From Citrobacter sp. Res13-Sevr-PEB04-36 (GTDB lineage Bacteria; Pseudomonadota; Gammaproteobacteria; Enterobacterales; Enterobacteriaceae): a stretch of 64,000 nucleotides of DNA. The notes beneath the pieces are model-generated. The model worked only from the letters and a program-made list of their open reading frames with translations. It was not told where the DNA came from and did not search any database. The stretch lies in NCBI RefSeq assembly GCF_015672735.1, contig NZ_JADABY010000046.1:28041-92040 (forward strand), given 5' to 3'. Of this stretch, positions 10,587 through 19,046 are shown piece by piece. Within the stretch, counting starts at the first letter, position 1; the number at the start of each line of letters is the position of its first letter. Made by a program: the position numbers and the translations under genes.

Positions 10587-11519
10587 TCAATGTTCCGCAG
10601 GTCGATCCACCATGCGGAGAAAGCCGCTCACCAAAGAACTCTTCTGCTTAAATACATCTGCAATTTCACTGACTACTTTTCCGCTACCCGCATTCTTCCA
10701 GGCAATAGAAAGTGGCGAAGGCTGACGTGGATTCATAACGTCACGAGCAACCAATGCCCCGGACTCGACATAAGGACGACACAGTCGTTCAGGTAAAAAA
10801 CCTACACCAAGACCGCTTAAATGACAGGCCAGCTTAGTGCTTAAGTCCGGAACCTTGATTTCTTTTTGTCCACTGAGTAGCCAGGCAACCCGGCGGGTAA
10901 GTGTTCGTGAGGTATCTTCAATATTAATGGCCGGGTAGCGACGCAGCATATCGTCAGATAACACTGGCGCAGAATAGCTGGCCAAAGGATGGTTTTGCGC
11001 TACCACAAATTGCCAGTTAATATCCCCCAACGGCAGTAAGGAAATGTTATTGGAGAGCGATTCCGATCCGGTTACGCCAACCGCCAACTGAAAATCGTCA
11101 TACAACAATGAGTCCCATACCCCCATGTAAACCTGGCGGGAAATCTGAAAACGAGTAAAGGGAAACTGTTGATGCAGCCAGGTCAATAAGTCCGCCGCCG
11201 TCTGCGGCTGATAGAGTAAATTATTGATAACAATGTTCACCTGCCTTTCAACGCCTGCGTTGATTTGTCGAAGCTCATCCGGCATAACATCCAGCCAGTT
11301 TAACCACTGTCGGCAGTGTTCCAGCAGATGTTGCCCGGCAAGCGTCAGACTAACCGTTCGCGTGGTGCGTAAAAAAAGCTGTGTCCCCACCTGCTCTTCC
11401 AGCGTTTTAATGCGATAGCTTATTGCTGCTGGCGTTTTGTGTAATGAGCTGGCCGCGCGGGAAAAGCTTTCCGTCTCAGCAACCCGAATAAACGTGCGTA
11501 TTGTTTCCTGATCGAGCAT
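10587..11519 (-). CDS. AllS-like LysR-type regulator of the carbamoyltransferase cluster
   Basis: A 310-residue LysR-type regulator. The helix-turn-helix contains SFSRAASSLHKTPAAISYRIKTLE. The effector domain closely follows E. coli AllS, the activator of allantoin genes, for example in VERQVNIVINNLLY, YMGVWDSLLY and LSGQKEI. It is the last gene of the minus-strand cluster. Its ATG at 11519 lies inside the end of the preceding DUF2877 gene, overlapping it by 44 bases. An internal start is unlikely because residues 2-20 belong to the DNA-binding fold. By analogy it should activate the transporter/allFGH-like genes and perhaps the divergent kinase. The effector is unknown; an AllS paralogue for a different ureide is the simplest reading. 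Confidence 0.85.
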   Translation of the reverse strand: MLDQETIRTFIRVAETESFSRAASSLHKTPAAISYRIKTLEEQVGTQLFLRTTRTVSLTLAGQHLLEHCRQWLNWLDVMPDELRQINAGVERQVNIVINNLLYQPQTAADLLTWLHQQFPFTRFQISRQVYMGVWDSLLYDDFQLAVGVTGSESLSNNISLLPLGDINWQFVVAQNHPLASYSAPVLSDDMLRRYPAINIEDTSRTLTRRVAWLLSGQKEIKVPDLSTKLACHLSGLGVGFLPERLCRPYVESGALVARDVMNPRQPSPLSIAWKNAGSGKVVSEIADVFKQKSSLVSGFLRMVDRPAEH

Positions 11520-12309
11520 GCCTTCTCCTTGAATCGCTCACCTGTAGCCATCGTTGCGCTATTGCTATTCCCAACACTATATCAGCCCCGGAAGTGTGCC
11601 CAACAGCGAGCAGTCGACAAATGGCAGAATGGGGGTCTCGCCCGGACTGCAAACTGCGTATAACCTTCAATACCGGCGTCGAAAACTCGCCAATTCTGGC
11701 ACTATTCAGATAACTGCAGCTTACCGACGTTGTTAGTTGCGCCAGGCGATCAGCCGGGGGTAAAAAAGAGGGCTGTTGCGTAAAAATCCCACAGGCATAC
11801 AGCACTGCAATCATCCCCGTCAGCATATCATCGCCGCTGGGCGTTAGCCCCGGCCCACGACCAATTAGCCAGCGCCAGTCAGGCACTGCACCATGATGCC
11901 AGCATTCGAGTTGCGCAATGATTTCAGGGTAGAGTGGCATGATATCGAGAGGTTGGTTCAACGATCCAACCAGCCCACTTTGATGCGTATAAAAAGAGAG
12001 ATCGACAGGAGTGAATGCGGTTGCTGGCAACTGAAGTCTGAGTACGCGGTGAGAGCGAATCATCATATTCAGCGCCTGTAAAGTGTTCCCCTGCTTGATT
12101 ATCCGCTTAACGTTAGCCACGCGGGGAAATTGCTCAGTATTCAGTAGCACCCCCGTTGGCCCCATTCCTTTACCATAACGAAACAGCGTAAGCAGCTCAC
12201 CGCCTGGATGGCAAAAGTTAATTGCCTGCGAGAAGCGGCTATGCAATTTCCACTCACCATCAGGAAGTCGATCCAGTCCGGCACAGGCCAGGGTGTTGAT
12301 GATAATCAT
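11476..12309 (-). CDS. AllH-like (DUF2877) subunit of oxamate carbamoyltransferase
   Basis: A 277-residue DUF2877 protein, homologous to E. coli AllH (YlbF) and YahE. In E. coli, AllF, AllG and AllH together form oxamate carbamoyltransferase. Family hallmarks are GRGPGLTPSGDDMLTGM (about residues 149-165) and LAVGHTSGADIVLGI near the C-terminus. The ATG has GGAG 7 bases upstream. The C-terminus carries roughly 20 residues (RRRHARSGNNTHVYSGC) beyond the E. coli end; they are encoded in the overlap with the regulator gene. A 93-bp gap holding a BIME separates it from the AllG-like gene. The role of this subunit is inferred from the family. Confidence 0.85.
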   Translation of the reverse strand: MIIINTLACAGLDRLPDGEWKLHSRFSQAINFCHPGGELLTLFRYGKGMGPTGVLLNTEQFPRVANVKRIIKQGNTLQALNMMIRSHRVLRLQLPATAFTPVDLSFYTHQSGLVGSLNQPLDIMPLYPEIIAQLECWHHGAVPDWRWLIGRGPGLTPSGDDMLTGMIAVLYACGIFTQQPSFLPPADRLAQLTTSVSCSYLNSARIGEFSTPVLKVIRSLQSGRDPHSAICRLLAVGHTSGADIVLGIAIAQRWLQVSDSRRRHARSGNNTHVYSGC

Positions 12310-12321
12310 CGGTACACTCCA

Positions 12322-12397
12322 GTAGGCCGGATGGCGGCGCTGATGCCTTAACCGGCCTACGAGTGCGTGACTCCTGTAGGCGCGTCGCCATCCGGAA
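12322..12397. repeat. BIME inside the carbamoyltransferase operon
   Basis: A strong palindrome with GTAGGCCGGATGGCGG and TTAACCGGCCTAC arms (12322-12360) is followed by a second REP-like unit (12374-12397, ending CGCCATCCGGAA). It occupies the gap between the AllG-like and AllH-like genes, so it would be transcribed within the operon. Confidence 0.85.
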
Positions 12398-12402
12398 AAG
12401 TA

Positions 12403-13665
12403 TCAGGCGGTAATGTGATGCAGTTCCGCCAGCGCCTCAAGCGCCTTTTCAAAACAGAGCAGCGGTGCGCGTACAGTTCCCGCGCCAACCTGGCCAATAC
12501 CGGCTTCCCGATGCGCAATACCTGTGTTAATCAATGGGGTGATCCCCGTTTCCACCACGCGGCGGATATCGAGCCCCAGGCAAGCGCCCTTGAAATCCCA
12601 TGACGGAATTTGGAATAGTGGGTTACTGGCAAGATAGATTTCTGCCATCTCTTCTGATGTTTCCAGCGCTGCGCCCATACCGCCCGCACCGACAAAACGT
12701 GTTACGCCAGGTGCGGCAATCATTGCAGCACCGCCAATGCCCAACGTTTCGGTGATCGCGCTGTCCCCGATATCCGGGTTAGCATCAGCCTGACTGTAAC
12801 CAGTAAAGAATAGCCCTTGCGGCGTGTTCACTGGCGCGGTAAACCAGCGGTCGCCGGTGCCGCTAACGCGAATGCCAAAATCACGTCCGTTACGCGTCAT
12901 GGCAGTCACAACGGAACCAGCCTTGATTTCTGCTGCCGCGTCCATCACCGCTTTACTGTAAGCCATCGCCAGGTTAAGGAAGAACTGGTCGGTAACGCTC
13001 AGGAACTGCAGAACGTCAATAATTTCCGCTTTCGGACGGTCCAGTCCGGCAATCACTGGTGATAACATGCGCAAAAGCAGCGAAGAAGCGGCAATATTGC
13101 GCTGATGAAACTCATCGCCCATAGTGATAGCCTGCGCCATCATTGCCGTCAGATCGATGCCGTTTTCCATACGCGAGAGCGCTTCCTGCAGCACAGGTGC
13201 GAGAGTATCGTGCATCCAGTGCAGACGTTTCTGCACATCATCGCCGTACGCACCAAAGCGCATCACCTTACCGATACCTTCATTAAGGTTGCAGCAGGAT
13301 TGATTACCATGCACGACGTCACGCACTACCAGCACCGGCATGTTAGCCGAGGTGATACCGCCCATCGGTCCCACTGCACCAACATGATGACAAGGGATAA
13401 ACTCAACCTCTCCCTGTCCGAGCATCCGCACTGCCTCTTCCTCGGTGGCTACCCATCCTTCAAAAAGTGATGCGCCAATACAGGCACCGCGCATTGGGCC
13501 GGTCATCTCTTCCCAGCCGATCGGTGGGCCAGCATGCAGCAACTTGCGCCCGGAAGATAATTGGGTCACCGCTTCTTTTGCCGGACGTACGGCAACCCAG
13601 TGTGGGCGCGCGGCTTTAATTCGTTCAATAATGGCTTCGTTGGCCTGTGCAATAGATGAATACAT
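12403..13665 (-). CDS. AllG-like (DUF1116) subunit of oxamate carbamoyltransferase
   Basis: A 420-residue DUF1116 protein, collinear with E. coli AllG (YlbE, 419 residues) and related to YahG. Shared segments include LLHAGPPIGWEEMTGPMRGAC, FIPCHHVGAVGPMGGITSA, NLNEGIGKVMRFGAYG and GLDIRRVVETGITPLINTG. The reading frame stays open for 57 codons upstream, into the AllF-like gene. I use the ATG at 13665 because AGAGGT lies just before it and the protein then starts like AllG (MYSSIAQANEAII). It lies 16 bases after the AllF-like stop, so the two are probably co-translated. Confidence 0.88.
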   Translation of the reverse strand: MYSSIAQANEAIIERIKAARPHWVAVRPAKEAVTQLSSGRKLLHAGPPIGWEEMTGPMRGACIGASLFEGWVATEEEAVRMLGQGEVEFIPCHHVGAVGPMGGITSANMPVLVVRDVVHGNQSCCNLNEGIGKVMRFGAYGDDVQKRLHWMHDTLAPVLQEALSRMENGIDLTAMMAQAITMGDEFHQRNIAASSLLLRMLSPVIAGLDRPKAEIIDVLQFLSVTDQFFLNLAMAYSKAVMDAAAEIKAGSVVTAMTRNGRDFGIRVSGTGDRWFTAPVNTPQGLFFTGYSQADANPDIGDSAITETLGIGGAAMIAAPGVTRFVGAGGMGAALETSEEMAEIYLASNPLFQIPSWDFKGACLGLDIRRVVETGITPLINTGIAHREAGIGQVGAGTVRAPLLCFEKALEALAELHHITA

Positions 13666-13681
13666 ATCCGTACCTCTGAAC

Positions 13682-15343
13682 TTAACGTAACTGTTTGAGT
13701 AAACTGGCGAGACGAGCGTTACCACCGGCAACAGGTGCCCACTGATAATGCACAACTGGCGTACCGCTGCTCTGCAGGTCCAGCGCGAAACTGCGCAACC
13801 CGGCATTGATAACCTGGACCCCTTCCAGAAGTGCACTGTGTGTCTCTGACCTGCGGGGGTTTTGATGATGGGTCAGACTGACAGCAAGCAGCACGGCCTC
13901 TTCCAGCGTTTCGACAACCGCCACTCCGGCGCTGCGCAAAATGTCTATCTGCCCACCTCGCCCTTGCGGATCGGCATCGGTACCGGTCAGGGTGGCAATC
14001 ACGGCCAGCGGCTCAGTGCGTCTGGCTCGTACGTACTCAATCGCCTCAACAACGGCAGTAGCAGGATCAGCACATGCGCCGTAACCCAGCACCACATCCA
14101 GCAGTAAAACCCCCACCGCGGGCATCGTCGCCAGTTTCTCAATTTCAATACTGCGGGTTGTCGGATCGATCATCGGATGCGGTCTGCCCAGGGTGTAGCT
14201 ATCATCACCGAGATCAACAATGCGGTGATCACCTGCCTCCAGCATGACACCCTGGTCGTGGCTCTGGCTGACAGGCACCCCGAGCCCGGCGGAGAGCAAC
14301 ATGGCAGCTTCGGCAGCCAGCGTACCTCCAGCGTACAGGCCATAAATACCTTTACCCGCCACTTCCGGCTGGATCAGCCGCTGTTGCGCCACGCGCATAA
14401 GCAGCACCGCCAGTTGGGCGGCATCGGAGAGTGAGTAGGCTAACCAAACATTACCTTCGCGACGCTGTTCCGGTTTACTCCCAAGGAAAAGCGCAACAAC
14501 AGGTTTACCCACCTTCTGCATTGCAGTAATAATGCGTGTTCTAACCTGCGGCGACGGTGGCTTAGAGACAAACGCAATTACCTGGGTGGAATCATCGGCA
14601 GCCAGCATTTCAAGAGCACTCAATGCGCTAATACCGCCGACATTGGCGCTCAGGTCTCTCCCCCCCAGACCGATGGCATGGCTGATCCCCTGTTGGTGCA
14701 GAGCAATCTGCGAAGTGATTTCCTGAATCCCGGTCCCCGATGCACCAATCACGCCAATCCCACCGTCAGGCAGGACATTGGCGAAGGCCAGCGGACTGCC
14801 GGCAATCATTGCCGTTCCACAATCCGGCCCCATGACGATCAACCCCCGCTCGCGCGCTATCGTTTTCAGTTCAACTTCCTGTTCCAGCGGCACATTATCA
14901 GAGAACAACATCACGTTTTTGTTTGCCAGTAACCCCTCTTTAGCGACCGATGCTGCGTACTCCCCGGCAACAGAGACCAGCAACAGGTTGGCCTCAGGTA
15001 ATTTCTGGCACGCGCTTTCCCAACGACGCGCCTTAATCAGCTGATGTGAACTCCCCGACGCGTTAGCAATCGCGCTCAGCTCTTTCTCAAGTTGCTCACG
15101 AATTAAATCCAGAATACCTGCCTGCTGGTTTTCAGTTCTGACCGCCACACAAATATCGTTTGGCGTCGCGTCAGCAAAGTCGTCATGCCAGAACCCCGTT
15201 GAATCCAGCATCGATTTATTGGCAGGAGTCCCCATCATGACCGAAACCTGATCAACCTCCGGTCGTTCACTGAGTTTTCGGGAGATAATCATCAGGCTGA
15301 CAGAGTCCTGAAAACTTCCCTTTTTAATAAAGGCGTAAATCAT
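13682..15343 (-). CDS. AllF/FdrA-like subunit of oxamate carbamoyltransferase
   Basis: A 553-residue protein of the FdrA family, which resembles the alpha subunit of succinyl-CoA synthetase. It is collinear with E. coli AllF (FdrA, 555 residues): MIYAFIKKGSFQDSVSLMII, MGPDCGTAMIAGSPLAF (about 171-187) and the Rossmann-type loop GVIGASGTGIQE (about 197-208). I use the ATG at 15343, which has GAGG 8 bases upstream. A GTG two codons earlier is only 2 bases from that site. It lies 13 bases after the transporter gene. With the AllG- and AllH-like subunits it should transfer a carbamoyl group between an oxamate-like amide and phosphate, giving carbamoyl phosphate in the catabolic direction. Confidence 0.88.
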   Translation of the reverse strand: MIYAFIKKGSFQDSVSLMIISRKLSERPEVDQVSVMMGTPANKSMLDSTGFWHDDFADATPNDICVAVRTENQQAGILDLIREQLEKELSAIANASGSSHQLIKARRWESACQKLPEANLLLVSVAGEYAASVAKEGLLANKNVMLFSDNVPLEQEVELKTIARERGLIVMGPDCGTAMIAGSPLAFANVLPDGGIGVIGASGTGIQEITSQIALHQQGISHAIGLGGRDLSANVGGISALSALEMLAADDSTQVIAFVSKPPSPQVRTRIITAMQKVGKPVVALFLGSKPEQRREGNVWLAYSLSDAAQLAVLLMRVAQQRLIQPEVAGKGIYGLYAGGTLAAEAAMLLSAGLGVPVSQSHDQGVMLEAGDHRIVDLGDDSYTLGRPHPMIDPTTRSIEIEKLATMPAVGVLLLDVVLGYGACADPATAVVEAIEYVRARRTEPLAVIATLTGTDADPQGRGGQIDILRSAGVAVVETLEEAVLLAVSLTHHQNPRRSETHSALLEGVQVINAGLRSFALDLQSSGTPVVHYQWAPVAGGNARLASLLKQLR

Positions 15344-15356
15344 TACCACTACCTCT

Positions 15357-16580
15357 TTATGTGCGTTTTTCTTTTAAAAACAGCATGGCGACAAATCCGA
15401 CAGCCAGCAGCGTAGCTGAAACATAGAAACTGGATGCCAGACTTCCGGTCATATCACGTGCCGCACCCGCAATAATGGGTGCAAGAATAGATGAGCTCAT
15501 ACCGATAAAATTAAATAGACCAAATGCGGTGCTATAATTATTTTCATCAACACTATCAGCAACCAGAGCCACCAATACAGGATCGAGCGCCAGTTTCCCA
15601 ACCAGGCCATAGACACACAGCGCGACAATTACGCCTGTCATATTCGGCATCCAGATAATGGACAGCATGCTGATAATCGCTACCGGCACCAGGAACAAAA
15701 TTAATGGCTTACGCTTTCCTAATTTGTCAGACAGGCTGGAGAATAGCAGTGCACCAGGAATTGAAATCCACGCCACTAGCGAAGAGATAAATCCAGTTTC
15801 GCTACCGGCAATACCGCGTTCATTTTGCAGATAATAGGGAAGCCAGGTCAAAATAACGAAGAAGCCAAACAAGCTGCAGAACACCATAATATAGGTAATA
15901 ATTAAATTACGGTTTTTCAGCAGATCGCTAAATTTCCCTTTTTTCACCACGGTGCCATCAGTCTCAACCGTGCGTTTTTTCTCTTTGACAAATAACCAGA
16001 TTGCTACCCCCACTAAAATAGAAGGGACTGCCATGGCATAAAATGGCATACGCCATGAATACCCTTGATCATACACCAGCCAGCTGGATGTCATCAGACC
16101 AAGTGCGATACCAAATGCCATTCCGCTATTGATTATTGCACTTCCCAGAGAACGGTATTTCTTCGGAATCTGCTCAGAGGATAAGCCATACTGCGGTCCG
16201 TAGTAGGTACCTTCTCCTGCACCGGTGACGGCTCGGGCAAACAGCAGTGTGTACCAACTTTTTGCCCAACCGGTCACTGCGGTAAACACACCAAAAAGGA
16301 TAAATCCCGGCACCAGCACTTTTTTCTTACCAATTTTATCCCCCAAAATTCCTGCCGGAACCTGAAGCAAAGCATAAGAAAAATAGAATACTGAATTAAG
16401 AATGCCTAATTGTGTACCACTTAAACCAAATTCTTTTTCCAGTTCACCCATCACTGGATTCAGTACCGTACGGTCGGCATACATAAAAATCCACCCTAAC
16501 CAGAACAGGAATACAGTAACCCACCAGGCCGGTATCCCTTTTCTCTTCGTGACCTCAGTCACTTCATATGATCCAGACAT
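15357..16580 (-). CDS. MFS transporter of the carbamoyltransferase cluster
   Basis: A 407-residue major facilitator with twelve hydrophobic segments. MFS loop signatures are GDKIGKKK after TM2 and SDKLGKRK after TM8, with the arginine-containing TM4 motif FARAVTGAGEGTYYGPQYGL. The style is that of anion:proton symporters (sugar acid or carboxylate transporters). The ATG at 16580 has GGGAG 7 bases upstream; an upstream in-frame start at 16631 has no such site. It is the promoter-proximal gene of the minus-strand operon, which suggests uptake of the substrate handled by the AllFGH-like enzyme. Oxalurate, oxamate or a related N-carbamoyl acid are candidates. The substrate is not shown by sequence. 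Confidence 0.8.
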   Translation of the reverse strand: MSGSYEVTEVTKRKGIPAWWVTVFLFWLGWIFMYADRTVLNPVMGELEKEFGLSGTQLGILNSVFYFSYALLQVPAGILGDKIGKKKVLVPGFILFGVFTAVTGWAKSWYTLLFARAVTGAGEGTYYGPQYGLSSEQIPKKYRSLGSAIINSGMAFGIALGLMTSSWLVYDQGYSWRMPFYAMAVPSILVGVAIWLFVKEKKRTVETDGTVVKKGKFSDLLKNRNLIITYIMVFCSLFGFFVILTWLPYYLQNERGIAGSETGFISSLVAWISIPGALLFSSLSDKLGKRKPLILFLVPVAIISMLSIIWMPNMTGVIVALCVYGLVGKLALDPVLVALVADSVDENNYSTAFGLFNFIGMSSSILAPIIAGAARDMTGSLASSFYVSATLLAVGFVAMLFLKEKRT

Positions 16581-16916
16581 AATTAATCTCCCGGTAATAT
16601 TTACCGCTAAACACCCCATGTTATCTGACAAGATACGTGAGAATTGATGTTTTAACTGCGTTTACCTTATCGAGGGAACAGTTCATTTCATTTGAACAAT
16701 GTCACACTAAAGCCATTGTTATAAATTCCTGGAAACTGACTACGTCATTATTAAAAAAACTCTAATAATCATTATTAAATTAGCTTAAATAAACCAGCTA
16801 AAAACGAAAGGTATTATTGAGATATTTTTTAAGCTAGTTAAATCGTCAGTTCCATCACACTATAAAAATAATAAATAGATATTTTAACTTCGAGATATTT
16901 TCACATTGAGGTATTC
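16581..16916. promoter_or_regulatory. Divergent promoter region of the carbamoyltransferase cassette, with candidate operator
   Basis: This 336-bp AT-rich interval separates the divergent transporter and carbamate kinase genes and holds no gene. It contains the inverted repeat GTTCA-N7-TGAAC at 16681-16697, which also satisfies the LysR-type T-N11-A pattern (16683-16695). It is about 100 bases from the transporter start and 220 bases from the kinase start. It could be the operator of the AllS-like regulator. The assignment rests on symmetry and position alone. Confidence 0.4.
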
Positions 16917-17822
16917 ATGAAAAAGAGAATTGTCATTGCCCTTGGCGGTAATGCGTTATTACAGCGTGGAGAAATTTTGAGCGCTGAAAATCAACAGCGT
17001 AACATCCAGCTCTTTGCCAAAATGGCGGCAGAATTAGCACGTGATTATCAACTGGTGATTGTTCACGGTAACGGACCGCAGGTTGGTCTACTCGCGTTAC
17101 AGAATGCAGCATACACAGAGTCTCCCGCCTGGCCCCTGGATATTCTGGTTGCCGAAAGTCAGGGGATGGTCGGTTTCGCTATCACGCAAGAACTGATGAC
17201 ATTTGCTGACAGCGCCCCCGTCACAACATTAATGACCCGTGTTGAAGTCAGCCCTCAGGATGAGGCCTTCACTGATCCTGGTAAATATATCGGCCCGGTG
17301 TACCCACCAGAGCGGCAAGCAGAGCTAGAAAAATGCTATGGCTGGCAGATGAAGACTGATGGTCAGTATATTCGCCGAGTTGTTCCCTCCCCGACCCCGC
17401 TAAAAATACTCGATAGCGATGCTATCCAGACGTTAATGGACGCCGGACATACAGTGGTCTGCTGCGGTGGTGGTGGTATTCCGGTCATCAAACACGGTGA
17501 GGGTTATAGGGGAACCGAGGCAGTAATTGATAAGGATTTAACCGCGGCCGTATTAGCACACGCCATTAATGCCGACCATTTATTAATCCTAACAGATGCA
17601 GACGCCGTATATGAAAACTGGGGAACACCGCAGGCTCGTGCGCTACGACACGCGACAACCGCAGAGCTTGCTCCATATGCTGCACCAGACGGCGCGATGG
17701 GCCCCAAAGCGGCAGCAGTGATACAGTTTGTCAAACAGACCGGAAATAGCGCGTTTATCGGCGCGCTGAAAGATGCTCCGCAGATATTAGCGGGTGAGAA
17801 AGGAACCTGTATTACTGGTTAA
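16917..17822 (+). CDS. Carbamate kinase (AllK/YbcF-like)
   Basis: Carbamate kinase makes ATP from carbamoyl phosphate and ADP, releasing carbamate (CO2 and ammonia). The 301-residue protein follows the amino acid kinase fold. Visible motifs are the N-terminal IALGGNALLQRGE, VHGNGPQVGLLALQN, ESQGMVG, the glycine loop CCGGGGIPV, AVIDKDLTAA and ILTDADAVYENWGTPQ. It is closer to E. coli AllK (YbcF) than to ArcC. GAGG lies 7 bases before the ATG. It is divergent from the transporter/allFGH-like operon and supplies the energy-conserving step for it. A bidirectional terminator follows. Confidence 0.9.
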   Translation: MKKRIVIALGGNALLQRGEILSAENQQRNIQLFAKMAAELARDYQLVIVHGNGPQVGLLALQNAAYTESPAWPLDILVAESQGMVGFAITQELMTFADSAPVTTLMTRVEVSPQDEAFTDPGKYIGPVYPPERQAELEKCYGWQMKTDGQYIRRVVPSPTPLKILDSDAIQTLMDAGHTVVCCGGGGIPVIKHGEGYRGTEAVIDKDLTAAVLAHAINADHLLILTDADAVYENWGTPQARALRHATTAELAPYAAPDGAMGPKAAAVIQFVKQTGNSAFIGALKDAPQILAGEKGTCITG

Positions 17823-17823
17823 A

Positions 17824-17853
17824 AAAATGGCTTCCCTTAGGAAGCCATTTTTA
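17824..17853. terminator. Bidirectional terminator between carbamate kinase gene and fbaA
   Basis: A hairpin with arms ATGGCTTCC/GGAAGCCAT and a short loop has an A-run on the left and a T-run on the right. It can therefore end transcription of the kinase gene (+) and of fbaA (-). Confidence 0.88.
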
Positions 17854-17869
17854 CAATCAACAGACTAAA

Positions 17870-18949
17870 TTACAGAACGTCAACCGCGTTCAGTTCTTTG
17901 AAAGCCTGTTCCAGACGGGTGATCATAGTTGCCTGACCAGCACGCAGCCATACGCGCGGATCGTAGTATTTCTTGTTCGGCTGATCTTCGCCTTTCGGGT
18001 TGCCAAGCTGACCCTGCAGGTAAGCTTCGTTTGCCTTGTAATAGTTCAGAACACCTTCCCAGGTCGCCCATTGGGTATCGGTATCGATGTTCATTTTCAC
18101 TACGCCGTAGCTTACGGAGTCTTTGATTTCCTGAGCTGTAGAACCGGAACCGCCGTGGAAGACGAAGTTCAGGCTGTTGTGCGGCAGGTTATGCTTCTTA
18201 GAAACATAGTCCTGAGAGTCGCGCAGGATTGTCGGAGTCAGAACCACGTTACCTGGTTTGTACACGCCGTGTACGTTACCGAAGGAAGCAGCGATAGTGA
18301 AACGCGGGCTGATTTTGCTCAGCTCGGTGAACGCGTAATCAACGTCTTCCGGCTGGGTGTACAGTGCAGAAGCGTCCATGTGGCTGTTGTCCACGCCGTC
18401 TTCTTCGCCACCGGTGCAACCCAGTTCGATTTCCAGAGTCATGCCCATTTTGGACATACGCGCCAGGTATTTGGAGCAGATTTCGATGTTCTCTTCCAGA
18501 GATTCTTCAGACAGGTCGATCATGTGAGAAGAGAACAGCGGTTTGCCGGTTGCTGCGAAGTGTTTTTCACCCGCGTCCAGCAGACCGTCGATCCACGGCA
18601 GCAGTTTCTTCGCGCAGTGGTCAGTGTGCAGGATAACCGGAACACCGTAGTGTTCAGCCATCTGGTGAACGTGATGCGCACCAGAGATAGCGCCCAGAAT
18701 TGCCGCACCCTGAGGAACGTCAGACTTCACGCCTTTACCCGCGATGAACGCAGCGCCACCGTTGGAGAACTGGACAATTACCGGTGCTTTAACTTTTGCA
18801 GCGGTTTCCAGAACGGCGTTGATGGAGTCGGTACCGACGCAGTTAACTGCTGGCAGAGCAAAGTTGTTTTCTTTAGCTACCTGGAAAACTTTCTGTACGT
18901 CGTCGCCAGTGATGACGCCCGGTTTTACGAAATCAAAAATTTTAGACAT
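17870..18949 (-). CDS. fbaA: Class II fructose-bisphosphate aldolase
   Basis: FbaA cleaves fructose 1,6-bisphosphate to dihydroxyacetone phosphate and glyceraldehyde 3-phosphate in glycolysis and gluconeogenesis. The 359 residues starting MSKIFDFVKPGVITGDDVQK equal the E. coli enzyme. Zinc-ligand regions are visible: HTDHCAKK, ELGCTGGEEDG, GNVHGVY and VFHGGSGST. The open frame continues 37 codons upstream of this ATG without support. It is the third gene of epd-pgk-fbaA, and a hairpin lies between pgk and fbaA. Confidence 0.98.
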   Translation of the reverse strand: MSKIFDFVKPGVITGDDVQKVFQVAKENNFALPAVNCVGTDSINAVLETAAKVKAPVIVQFSNGGAAFIAGKGVKSDVPQGAAILGAISGAHHVHQMAEHYGVPVILHTDHCAKKLLPWIDGLLDAGEKHFAATGKPLFSSHMIDLSEESLEENIEICSKYLARMSKMGMTLEIELGCTGGEEDGVDNSHMDASALYTQPEDVDYAFTELSKISPRFTIAASFGNVHGVYKPGNVVLTPTILRDSQDYVSKKHNLPHNSLNFVFHGGSGSTAQEIKDSVSYGVVKMNIDTDTQWATWEGVLNYYKANEAYLQGQLGNPKGEDQPNKKYYDPRVWLRAGQATMITRLEQAFKELNAVDVL

Positions 18950-19014
18950 GTTACGTAGTCCTGTATCTGTATCTTCGACCGTTGAAGAAGGTTCGCGAGC
19001 GTTTAAGCGCGCTG

Positions 19015-19040
19015 AAAAACAGGCGGGTGACCCCGCCTGA
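19015..19040 (-). terminator. Terminator-like hairpin between pgk and fbaA
   Basis: On the minus strand a GC-rich stem (AGGCGGG/CCCGCCT arms) directly follows the pgk stop and is followed by five T residues. It looks like a leaky terminator or processing stem that lets pgk and fbaA levels differ within one operon. Confidence 0.6.
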
Positions 19041-19046
19041 ACTGAA

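Noticed and set aside
13666..13836. N-terminal extension of the AllG-like protein or a fusion to the AllF-like gene
   Set aside because: The extension overlaps the AllF-like 3' end in another frame. The ATG at 13665 has a good ribosome-binding site and matches the AllG start.
16917..17822. Arginine deiminase pathway carbamate kinase (arcC)
   Set aside because: No arcA, arcB or arcD nearby. The sequence details and neighbours match AllK of the oxamate carbamoyltransferase group.
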